In this document: positions 1 to 6,653 of the stretch, in pieces
Position numbering within the stretch: position 1 is the stretch's first letter
How the letters are laid out: each line of letters begins with the position of its first letter
From: Paracoccaceae bacterium
GTDB taxonomy: Bacteria > Pseudomonadota > Alphaproteobacteria > Rhodobacterales > Rhodobacteraceae
NCBI GenBank assembly: GCA_016764835.1
Contig: JAESRD010000253.1
Span: 1-12,282 of the forward strand
DNA: 12,282 nucleotides
Direction of reading: 5' to 3'
Program-made: the position numbers and the translations under genes
The notes under the pieces: model-generated
What the model was told of the DNA's origin: nothing
Database searches by the model: none
What the model saw: only the letters and a program-made list of their open reading frames with translations

Positions 1-2624
1 GAGGCGCAAGCCGCATCAACGGTGAAGTTCACGCCGCCAAAATCAAGCTTATTGGCCGTGCGCCCGGCGGCAACATTGAGCAATATCCCGGCAAAACTGT
101 CCTCGGTCCATTCGGGCAGACGGGCAGCGGCCTCGGGGGCCAGCTCGCCTAAAAAGCGCGGCATCTCAGCCCGCACCGCATATTGCGCGCCAACATCGCC
201 CGCACCGCCAGAGGCGCCCAAGATTACCGACGTTTTCAGCCGTGCCGCTTTGGGCAGGCCGTCTTTGCCAGCATAGCCTGCATCTGTCAGACACCGATTG
301 GCCATTTCCAAGGTCATCAGCTGAAGCGGGTCAAGCGCCGGAATACTCTTTGGCGGAATACCGTATTGGATCGGGTTAAACGGCATATCATCCAAGAACC
401 CGCCCCAACGCGAATAAATCTTGTCGCGCGCGGTTTTGTCTTCGTCAAAATACAGCCGCCAGTCCCAGCGGTGCGCTGGGATCTCTGTCACGGCATTTTT
501 GGTGTCGAGCAGGTTTTCCCAATAGGTCGCAAGGTCTTTCGAGCCGGGCAGGTAGGTGCTCATGCCAATAATGGCAATATCGGCAGGCGCGGGCGTTTTG
601 GGCCGCGGGTGCAGCACTTCAGGCTCAGCCGCGCGCCCGGCCAAGAGCGCCGCAGCTCCCAGCCCGATCTGTTCGTGCAAAGCCGCCATTGTGGTTTGTT
701 CAGACCGCAAAGTGGCAACCTGACCGATCATATACATGCCCTCTTGGTTCTGCCACTCCACCGGTACGCTTAGCAGCTCATCACCGGCGCGCTCAGTGGC
801 TTTGGACGCAATCCGCAGCCGCCCGAGGGTCAGACTTTCCAGCTCTTCGCGTGTGTCTTCTGCGCTAGAGCCAGCAGCCTCTAACGCCTGGCGTTTCGCG
901 GCAAATTCGGTGGCAAAGGGGCTCATCGCCGCGCGCGAGGCATGGCCCGCGCCGGTCTCTAGCGTCACGGTCTCATGGCAGTCGATCAGAATATTCTGGA
1001 AATCTTCGACAATCGCGCCGCCGTCGATCGCCTCTTTGGTGAACAGATAGGCCGTGCCCATCAGCACGCCGGTTTTAATGCCGATTGCGGCCAAAGGGGC
1101 GGCCATTGCCGCGACCATTGCCGCCGAGCGGGCATCATGAATGCCGCCGGCAAACAAGACGTTAATCTGTTCGGCAATTTTAGGGTCGGTGACCTCTTCA
1201 AGCAGGGTGCGCACCATCGCGTCCCACAAGACAAGGCTCGACATTGGCCCAACATGGCCACCACATTCGCGGCCCTCAAAGACAAAGCGTCGCGCATCTT
1301 GCTCAAGAAACATGGTGAGCAAGCGCGGCGACGGCACATGCAGATAAGACGGGATACCGTCAGCCTCAAGCGCCTTGGCTTGGTCAGGGCGACCACCGGC
1401 AATGAGCGCAAAACTCGGCCCATGTTTGAGAGAAACCTCAACTTGCGCGTTGATCAACGCCGATGGCGCGAAGCCCAACAGGCCAACGCCCCAAGGACGC
1501 CCAGCCTGTTCGCGCGCAACTTCTTCGAGTAATTTGTCGGCCTGAGCCGGGCGCATGAGCGCCAGCGCCACCATTGGCAGCGCGCCTGCCGCGCCAACAG
1601 CGCCAGCAAAAGCCGCCGTGTCAGAAACGCGGGTCATTGGCCCCTGAACAATCGGCCATTTGGTGCCGTGGGTGGCGGCAACGCCTTGGCCCTCGGCAAA
1701 GACCGGGTTTTCCTTGGCTTGCTCAACCGATGCCGCACTTTGCGCCAACAGCCCAGTGGCCAAGCGGCCAAAGCTTTCGAACTCAGCGGCCAAAGTCGGG
1801 GCAAAAGCCGCCGCTTGGCCAAGCGGGGCAATGTCGCCTGCTTCCATGTCCCAGCCAAAAGCGGCACGTGCCATAGTGGTTTGGGCGCTAGGGTCGGCCT
1901 TGGATATCGCACTGCGCAAAGCAGCAGCGGCGTTCTTGCCGGGCCGCTCCATGCCGCGCCACCGCAGGCCGTTTGCACCCTCAATCAAAGCGGTTTCACC
2001 GCCGGTCATGCGGCCCAGAACCGGGGCAATAGTCTCGGCAATGGCACATTCGCGCAGCATAAGAAGCTGATCATCAAGCACCACGCCAGCAGCGCCGCCA
2101 GCGCGCAGAGCGCCGGTTGAATAAAGGCCCGCGCCGCCACGGACCAACACATTGCTGGCCCCGGCTTCAAGTGCTTGTTGTAACAGGATAAATGACGTGG
2201 CTTCGCCAACGCAGCCGCCAGCTTCATGGCCCTTAACGATCAGCCCTTCAGCCGCCGTGGGCCCGGCCAAACGCGGGTCCCATATCGTGGCCTCAAGCAG
2301 AACCTGAACCCCGGCGGCGCGGATAGCGGCCAAAGCCTCTGGCTGGGCCAGCGCCTCTGGTGCTTCAAGCACAACAACCGACAGACCGCGCGACGCGAAC
2401 GCGCCGACAAGGTCCATCGCTTGGGTGATACTGGCTGTTTTAACGCCAAAACCGCCGGTCGTTGCGGTGGCGAGAGCTTCTAGCCCCGCCTCCAACGCGC
2501 CGTCAGGCAATGGCAATTCGCCGTTTAGTAGGCCTAAATGGCCCGCCCTTTGTGCGGCTATTGCCAACCCCGGATCGGATAGACCGGCGGGTGTAAGCGC
2601 CACAATTCTGAACATGCCGGACAT
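1..2624 (-). CDS. Multidomain polyketide/fatty-acid synthase, N-terminal part: two NMO/PfaD-like domains then ketosynthase (3' end outside window)
   Basis: The frame is open without a stop for 874 codons from ATG 2624 to the window edge. A strong ribosome site (GGAGGGA, 2631-2637) lies 6 bases upstream. Residues about 4-300 resemble a nitronate monooxygenase/PfaD-type flavin barrel (GGFGVK 57-62, KGHEAGG 131-137). Residues about 324-640 form a second, more canonical copy (PIVQGPMT 324-331, ECGGHVGP 453-460, AGGI 492-495, GVLMGTAYLFT 519-529). A ketosynthase starts near residue 682 (DIAIIGMSTYLPGS) and continues through PALDPLQ to VDAACA, with the probable active-site Cys at residue 873. In PUFA-type synthases PfaD domains act as enoyl reductases, so this is probably an iterative synthase making a reduced acyl chain. 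The product and later domains are not visible. It is last in the four-gene minus-strand run. Domain families are seen; function is inferred. Confidence 0.9.
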   Translation of the reverse strand, partial: MSGMFRIVALTPAGLSDPGLAIAAQRAGHLGLLNGELPLPDGALEAGLEALATATTGGFGVKTASITQAMDLVGAFASRGLSVVVLEAPEALAQPEALAAIRAAGVQVLLEATIWDPRLAGPTAAEGLIVKGHEAGGCVGEATSFILLQQALEAGASNVLVRGGAGLYSTGALRAGGAAGVVLDDQLLMLRECAIAETIAPVLGRMTGGETALIEGANGLRWRGMERPGKNAAAALRSAISKADPSAQTTMARAAFGWDMEAGDIAPLGQAAAFAPTLAAEFESFGRLATGLLAQSAASVEQAKENPVFAEGQGVAATHGTKWPIVQGPMTRVSDTAAFAGAVGAAGALPMVALALMRPAQADKLLEEVAREQAGRPWGVGLLGFAPSALINAQVEVSLKHGPSFALIAGGRPDQAKALEADGIPSYLHVPSPRLLTMFLEQDARRFVFEGRECGGHVGPMSSLVLWDAMVRTLLEEVTDPKIAEQINVLFAGGIHDARSAAMVAAMAAPLAAIGIKTGVLMGTAYLFTKEAIDGGAIVEDFQNILIDCHETVTLETGAGHASRAAMSPFATEFAAKRQALEAAGSSAEDTREELESLTLGRLRIASKATERAGDELLSVPVEWQNQEGMYMIGQVATLRSEQTTMAALHEQIGLGAAALLAGRAAEPEVLHPRPKTPAPADIAIIGMSTYLPGSKDLATYWENLLDTKNAVTEIPAHRWDWRLYFDEDKTARDKIYSRWGGFLDDMPFNPIQYGIPPKSIPALDPLQLMTLEMANRCLTDAGYAGKDGLPKAARLKTSVILGASGGAGDVGAQYAVRAEMPRFLGELAPEAAARLPEWTEDSFAGILLNVAAGRTANKLDFGGVNFTVDAACA

Positions 2625-2651
2625 AAATCGTCCCTCCTGCTACGCATTCTG

Positions 2652-2670
2652 GCGCCCCAACTGGGTGCGC
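2652..2670 (-). other. Inverted repeat/hairpin between the Gly-rich gene and the synthase gene
   Basis: On the minus strand GCGC-(A)-CCC pairs with GGG-GCGC around an AGTT loop: seven G-C pairs with one bulged A. It begins directly after the TAA of the Gly-rich gene and ends 27 bases before the synthase ATG. No T-run follows, so it is unlikely to be a strong intrinsic terminator. It could protect or separate the two messages. Weak evidence from pairing only. Confidence 0.3.
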
Positions 2671-3258
2671 TTAACTATCAGACTTCGTCGCGTCCTCAAC
2701 AATGGTCGCGTCTTCGACACTGGCCTCTTCGCCAGAATCCAGCTCTTCAAGCTTGCTTTGCAATTTTTCAATACGCTCGCGTAGAAGTGCGCGCATTTCG
2801 TCGGGGTCTTTGTTGGCAGCACCGCCGCCAAGACCCGCACCTGCGCCGCCACCTTCAGCACGGCGCTTTTCCATCAGCTTACGCAGAATGGGGCGATCGC
2901 CACCGGCACCGCCATCAGCGCCGCCTTCGCCTGCCTGACGCTTCTTCATCATTTCGCGGAACTTGCCGCCGCCGCCACCTGCGCCGCCACCAAGTCCGCC
3001 GCCTGCACCGCCACCAAGACCAGCGCCGCCACCGGCCTGACGCTTTTGCATCATTTCACGCAGCTTGCCGCCGCCGCCGCCAGCGCCGCCACCGGCCTGA
3101 CGCTTTTGCATGAGTTCGCGCAGCTTTGCACCACGGCCACCAGCATCTGACCCGCCAGGTTGTGCAAGCATTTGCGCTGGCTTGCCTTCAGCTTTGCCGC
3201 GCATTTCGCGCAAACGCTTCATCGCGTCGCGCCGCTTGTTGTCATCTGATTCAGCCAT
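2671..3258 (-). CDS. Gly-rich protein with repeated basic amphipathic motifs, unknown function
   Basis: This is a 195-residue protein from ATG 3258. AGGGG lies about 8 bases upstream and favours this start over an in-frame GTG at 3267. I do not recognise a family. Four copies of a basic helix-like core, roughly K-L/F-R-E-M-M-Q-K-R-Q-A, occur at residues 45-55, 65-75, 99-109 and 124-134, with related segments at 13-20 and 155-166. They are joined by Gly/Ala linkers of 9 to 23 residues. The C-terminal end (about 150-174) looks like a short charged helix or coiled coil followed by an acidic tail. No signal peptide, membrane segment or catalytic motif is visible. The pattern suggests a flexible multivalent binding or scaffold protein. 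Position between the sulfatase-like gene and the synthase gene suggests a role with them; this is inference. Confidence 0.8.
   Translation of the reverse strand: MAESDDNKRRDAMKRLREMRGKAEGKPAQMLAQPGGSDAGGRGAKLRELMQKRQAGGGAGGGGGKLREMMQKRQAGGGAGLGGGAGGGLGGGAGGGGGKFREMMKKRQAGEGGADGGAGGDRPILRKLMEKRRAEGGGAGAGLGGGAANKDPDEMRALLRERIEKLQSKLEELDSGEEASVEDATIVEDATKSDS
2931..3126 (-). repeat. Tandem 60-base coding repeats within the Gly-rich gene
   Basis: The stretches 3020-3051 and 3080-3111 are identical over 32 bases and offset by exactly 60 bases, i.e. 20 codons (one basic helix plus one Gly linker). A third, more diverged copy of the helix-coding part lies around 2931-2960. Because the unit is a multiple of three, gain or loss of copies would keep the frame. 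Confidence 0.8.
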
Positions 3259-3331
3259 ATCGATCACCCCTGAATTAAGCCGCTAATAGATTGAAATACT
3301 GGCCAAAAGCCAGATCACTAAAATTCACCAA

Positions 3332-4186
3332 TTAAAACAAATGGGTCTGCGCTGGGCGCAAACCTTCTACAAATGGTACTTCAAAAACTTTTTCGTGCAT
3401 CACCGGTCCGTGGCCGAAATACCCGTCTTCGCCGAATGCCTCGCCATGGTCGCCCATGATCATAAACCATGTATCCGAGGGCGCCTTGTCAAATAAGGTG
3501 CCCAATATCCCATCGAGATACTCAACGCATTTTATCTGCTGCTTATGCAGACCGCGCATAACATCGCTATGGAAGAACTCTTCGACACTCATTGATTTGT
3601 CTATCCGCCCGCCAGCATCGCCACCCTTGGCCAGACCTTTGGCAACGCCATGCAGGCCGGAAATATGAGGCAATTGGTCGTCTTCAAGCATATAGGGATA
3701 GTGTGTTTCACCAAGGTTACAGAAGTAGAGGCTTGGCTGGTCACGGTCGAATTCTATCCCATCAACGATCCCGGCAAAGTCATTGTGGTTGTCCATCAGC
3801 TGGTAGTCATCAAACGCATTGTTCAATATCGTGAACGGATTGAGTACCGGCATCGAAACCCGCGCCATTGTCCGGTAACCGTGCTGTTTGAGCATAGCTG
3901 GCAAGGATAGCTGAGGCAAAAATGTCTCAAATTTAAGGTCGGGAATATCGAGCCGCTCACCCCATTTGCTGAAATCTTCTTTGTAGACTTCAGAGGCATA
4001 AACATTAGGCGGCGACTTATGCGGAACCAGCCCCATCAGAAAAGTAAAATGTGATGGCGCTGTCCAAGATGCGTAGGAATAACGCTGCTCCAACGTGCCC
4101 AACTTATCAAGATTGGGCGTCACGGCAGCTTGTGCAGAATCAAACCTGCAGCTGTCATAAGTAATAATTACCAAGTTGCGTGGCAT
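3332..4186 (-). CDS. Short sulfatase / alkaline-phosphatase-superfamily enzyme with Thr at the nucleophile position
   Basis: A 284-residue protein from ATG 4186, with AGAAGG 8 bases upstream. The N-terminal LVIITYDSCRFDS matches the first metal-binding strand of the sulfatase family (D11). WTAPSH (41-46) sits where sulfatases carry C/S-x-P-S-R, and Thr42 occupies the nucleophile position. GDHGEAFGEDGYFGHG near 245-260 supplies the second metal site (D246, H247, H259). At 284 residues it lacks the long C-terminal subdomain of typical arylsulfatases but has its own stop, so it looks compact, not broken. Thr nucleophiles are known in phosphoethanolamine and phosphoglycerol transferases of this superfamily, so phosphotransfer or phosphate-ester hydrolysis is more likely than formylglycine sulfatase activity. 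No signal peptide or membrane helix is seen, suggesting a cytoplasmic enzyme. It follows the TPR gene by 27 bases. Confidence 0.85.
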   Translation of the reverse strand: MPRNLVIITYDSCRFDSAQAAVTPNLDKLGTLEQRYSYASWTAPSHFTFLMGLVPHKSPPNVYASEVYKEDFSKWGERLDIPDLKFETFLPQLSLPAMLKQHGYRTMARVSMPVLNPFTILNNAFDDYQLMDNHNDFAGIVDGIEFDRDQPSLYFCNLGETHYPYMLEDDQLPHISGLHGVAKGLAKGGDAGGRIDKSMSVEEFFHSDVMRGLHKQQIKCVEYLDGILGTLFDKAPSDTWFMIMGDHGEAFGEDGYFGHGPVMHEKVFEVPFVEGLRPAQTHLF

Positions 4187-4213
4187 GAGACCCGCCTTCT
4201 GCTCTTTAGTTTG

Positions 4214-5356
4214 TTAACCGGCGTTGCGTTCGCGCCGCTTCGCCCTTAGCTCGCGCATCATCTGCGGATTGTTGCGGAGTTTTTCGACAACGATCTCAGA
4301 TTGAGCGCTCAGCGCAGACCGCAGCTTTTTTGCATATGCGGCGCTGTCTTCGGGCATTTCGCCCTCAGCCAAGGCTACAAGGTCTGGCGCTTTTTCACGC
4401 AGCTTGGTCGCGTTTAAAATCATTGCACGGTAGCATTCAGCGGCTTCAACTGTGCGGTCTTGCGCAAAGTAAATGTCGCCCAGTGCTTTTTGAACCAAGC
4501 TTGAGCGGCGCTGAACCCGGCCCAACCCCATCAGCACATCTTGTGCCTCGCGGTGGCGGCCAGCTTCGCTGCGCGCCAATGCAGATTTAACTGCGACGCG
4601 GAGGTTAGATGGCTTAAGCCGGACTGCTTCGTCGTAGCTTTTTGCCGCCCGGCTATGTTCGCCCAAGCCTGAAAAGGCCGCAGCCAATGCCTGATGAACC
4701 GATGGTTGATCAGGCGCGAGCGTAACAGCATGTGTCAGCGTTTCGCGGGCGCCGTCATGATCACCAGCTTTAAGCCGCAATTTGCCCAACTGATAATGGG
4801 CAATCCATAGGTCAGGCTTCAATGAGACAACACGCTTATACTCGGCTTCGCAACGCTCGGTATCGTTTGAACGCTCCAGCGCATTGGCCAGCATGAGCCG
4901 CACGCCAACATCTTGTGGACTGCGCCGAACAGCGTCTTGCAGCAGCTCAAGCGCTTCGTCGTCGCGGTTTTCGCTGGTCAGAAGACGGGCCATGCGTAAA
5001 TAGCCAAGCCCCATTGAAGGGTCGAGTGCGACCGCCTCTGCATAATCGGACAATGCCTCTTCCGTGGCGCCCAATTGTTCATGCGATTCTGCCCGAAACA
5101 TCTGCGCCGAGGCCAGATCGGGTTGAATTGTCATCGCCTCTTGAAAATGTTCCATCGCTTTGTGATGGTCACCCTCAGCGGCAAAAACCCTGCCGAGCCC
5201 GACATGCGCCATGGCCATTTTGGGATTTGCTTCAAGCAAAGTAGAAAAAATCTCGCGGGCGTCTTCATTGTCACCCTGCTGTAATGAGGCAAGACCTGCC
5301 TGCATCTGTTCGCGCATCAAAGCTTTAATGCCGCCGCCATTGCGTCGTTCCTGCAT
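4214..5356 (-). CDS. Tetratricopeptide-repeat protein
   Basis: A 380-residue protein from ATG 5356, with GGAG 8 bases upstream. It contains about eight to nine TPR units. Helix-end prolines fall at residues 45, 79, 113, 147, 181, 215 and 249, an exact 34-residue spacing, followed by more degenerate units to about 319. The N-terminus (GGGIKALMREQMQAG, 7-21) and the C-terminus (MMRELRAKRRERNAG, 366-380) are basic and faintly resemble the repeat motif of the Gly-rich protein encoded two genes downstream. There is no signal peptide or membrane segment. TPR arrays are protein-interaction scaffolds, so a role in assembling the neighbouring enzymes is plausible but inferred. It is the first gene of the minus-strand operon, and the promoter should lie in the AT-rich region upstream. 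Confidence 0.88.
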   Translation of the reverse strand: MQERRNGGGIKALMREQMQAGLASLQQGDNEDAREIFSTLLEANPKMAMAHVGLGRVFAAEGDHHKAMEHFQEAMTIQPDLASAQMFRAESHEQLGATEEALSDYAEAVALDPSMGLGYLRMARLLTSENRDDEALELLQDAVRRSPQDVGVRLMLANALERSNDTERCEAEYKRVVSLKPDLWIAHYQLGKLRLKAGDHDGARETLTHAVTLAPDQPSVHQALAAAFSGLGEHSRAAKSYDEAVRLKPSNLRVAVKSALARSEAGRHREAQDVLMGLGRVQRRSSLVQKALGDIYFAQDRTVEAAECYRAMILNATKLREKAPDLVALAEGEMPEDSAAYAKKLRSALSAQSEIVVEKLRNNPQMMRELRAKRRERNAG

Positions 5357-5628
5357 CGAAATGACTCCAATAAACTATGCCAAAATTCCCCCGCACAATA
5401 CGGGCACTATTCCTTACAACGTCGTAATTCACTCTTAAAAAGGGCCGACGCTAGATGCTGGCTTATAGTCTGCCAGTACTTCACCTGTCTAGCCCGCCGT
5501 TTACTAAAAAATCGTAGACTCAATAGTTGATAGATAATTAACTAAAGCAGCCTTTTATAAGGCAAAACCCGCAAAAAATTGGGGAATTCTTTGGCTAAAA
5601 TAGAGGCTTACCCTCTGGCTCGCCCTCT

Positions 5629-5640
5629 CTAACATGTTAG
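5629..5640. promoter_or_regulatory. 12-base perfect palindrome CTAACATGTTAG, possible operator
   Basis: A perfect 12-base palindrome lies near the middle of the divergent spacer, 273 bases from the TPR start and 183 bases from the permease start. Palindromes of this size are typical of dimeric regulator sites. No regulator gene is visible nearby, so the assignment is tentative. Confidence 0.3.
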
Positions 5641-5707
5641 GCCACCTTTATGTCGTTTTATGAACATATTGTCGCCATGTTTCACAATAGATACCTGTGA
5701 TCTTTTT

Positions 5708-5755
5708 GCCGCAAGTTCAAGCCCCACCCCGAAATGCGGCGCTAATGAACGGGGT
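5708..5755 (+). other. Cluster of interleaved inverted repeats in the permease leader
   Basis: Three stems can be drawn: GCCGCA/TGCGGC (5708-5713 with 5735-5740), GTTCA/TGAAC (5715-5719 with 5746-5750) and ACCCCG/CGGGGT (5726-5731 with 5750-5755). The first and third interleave, so they would form a pseudoknot or be alternatives. A further GCGG/CCGC hairpin (5799-5810) abuts the ribosome site. If transcription starts upstream, this could be a structured 5' leader; chance pairing is possible. Confidence 0.25.
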
Positions 5756-5822
5756 TGATCCCAGCGCCCGGCAGTGAGAATATGCAGATGGTCGCTAGGC
5801 GGCCCGCCGCGAAAGGCATGAT

Positions 5823-6653
5823 ATGTCCGAGACTTCATTGCCCCAGCCACCGGGCAAACCTGCCAAGCTAAAGTCAGTTCGGCACATGAGCAGCTTCCCA
5901 ACGTTGCGCACAGTTGCTGCGCTGATGTTTAGAGAAATGGCCTCTACCTATGGCCGCTCTCCGGGCGGTTATGTTTGGAGTATTCTTGAACCGGTTGGCA
6001 GTATTGCGCTGATGTCAGCGCTGTTTTCGCTCGGATTCAGAACGCCGCAGCTGGGTGTCAATTTTCCTATCTATTATGCAAGCGGTCTTTTGCCCTTCTT
6101 TATGTTCATCCATATTTCGCAAAAGATGATGCAATCGCTGAGCTATTCGCGCCAGTTGCTTGCCTATCCGCGGGTCACGATCATTGACGCGTTGTTGGCG
6201 CGCTTTATTCTTAACGTGCTGACAGAGCTGCTCTCAGCTTGCCTCATTTTGGCGGGCATCTTGCTGATCTTCAACACCGGCACGACGCTTATTCTGACCG
6301 ATATAATCCTTGGCTTTACCATGGCCGCTGCCCTTGCCGTGGGCATTGGGACGCTCAACTGTTTGTTGGTTTCTCTCACGCCTATTTGGCGCAATGTCTG
6401 GTCGGTTGTAACCCGGCCATTGATGATCATCTCTGGGATATTGTTCCTGTTTGATAGCGTGCCAGAACCGTATCGCGGTTATCTTTGGTACAACCCTTTG
6501 GTCCATGCGGTGGGTGCCGTCCGGCGCGGGTTTTATTACAGCTACACTGCTGATTACGTGACACCGCTGTATCCGTTCTCAGTCGCGCTGATAACTGGCG
6601 CGGTCGGGCTGCTGTTCCTTAAGCGCTATCACCGCGACATATTGGAAATCTAG
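5823..6653 (+). CDS. KpsM-like ABC-2 permease for polysaccharide/lipid export
   Basis: A 276-residue protein from ATG 5823, with AAAGG 6 to 7 bases upstream. The opening LRTVAALMFREMASTYGRSPGGYVWSILEP pattern (28-57) and the closing YNPLVHAVGAVRRGFY region (223-239) are characteristic of the KpsM/TagG capsule-export permease family. About six hydrophobic segments occur near 50-72, 81-99, 129-151, 158-184, 195-212 and 252-267. Such permeases work in the inner membrane with a KpsT-type ATPase to export capsule or teichoic-acid-like glycolipids. No ATPase gene follows: the next gene is convergent and the two stops share a CTAG palindrome, so the ATPase must be encoded elsewhere. It diverges from the TPR/synthase operon, which fits a shared pathway, but that link is inferred. 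Substrate unknown. Confidence 0.9.
   Translation: MSETSLPQPPGKPAKLKSVRHMSSFPTLRTVAALMFREMASTYGRSPGGYVWSILEPVGSIALMSALFSLGFRTPQLGVNFPIYYASGLLPFFMFIHISQKMMQSLSYSRQLLAYPRVTIIDALLARFILNVLTELLSACLILAGILLIFNTGTTLILTDIILGFTMAAALAVGIGTLNCLLVSLTPIWRNVWSVVTRPLMIISGILFLFDSVPEPYRGYLWYNPLVHAVGAVRRGFYYSYTADYVTPLYPFSVALITGAVGLLFLKRYHRDILEI

Larger units (their letters stand above)
5357..5822. promoter_or_regulatory. AT-rich divergent intergenic region between the TPR operon and the permease gene
   Basis: These 466 bases contain no gene I can support. They are clearly richer in A+T than the flanking genes, particularly 5480-5700. They must hold the promoters of both divergent units, but I see no convincing -35/-10 pair. 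Inverted repeats seen: GCCTT/AAGGC (5550-5563), AGAGG/CCTCT (5602-5616), a 12-base palindrome (5629-5640), and a cluster of interleaved stems (5708-5755). Confidence 0.6.

Noticed and set aside
975..2483. Several plus-strand and other-frame reading frames over the synthase gene
   Set aside because: They are basic, low-complexity shadow frames of high-GC coding DNA; the minus-strand synthase frame has continuous motifs throughout.
2941..3126. The regular repeats as a CRISPR array
   Set aside because: They are in-frame coding repeats whose units are translated into a repeated peptide; spacers are not unique sequences of constant length.
3299..3313. CTGGC/GCCAG hairpin as a terminator between the sulfatase-like and Gly-rich genes
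   Set aside because: The stem has only five pairs and no T-run follows on the minus strand, so the genes probably stay in one transcript.
3332..4186. Sulfatase-like gene as a truncated pseudogene
   Set aside because: It is short, but start, ribosome site, both metal-site motifs and a normal stop are present.
5376..5404. A -35/-10 promoter for the TPR operon (TTGTGC with a 17-base spacer)
   Set aside because: Only the TTG of the -35 matches and the -10 is poor; it would also leave almost no leader.
5629..5901. 90-residue minus-strand frame across the permease start and leader
   Set aside because: It overlaps the permease coding region antisense, has a Cys/Arg-rich composition without motifs, and its first part reads the complement of a clear gene.
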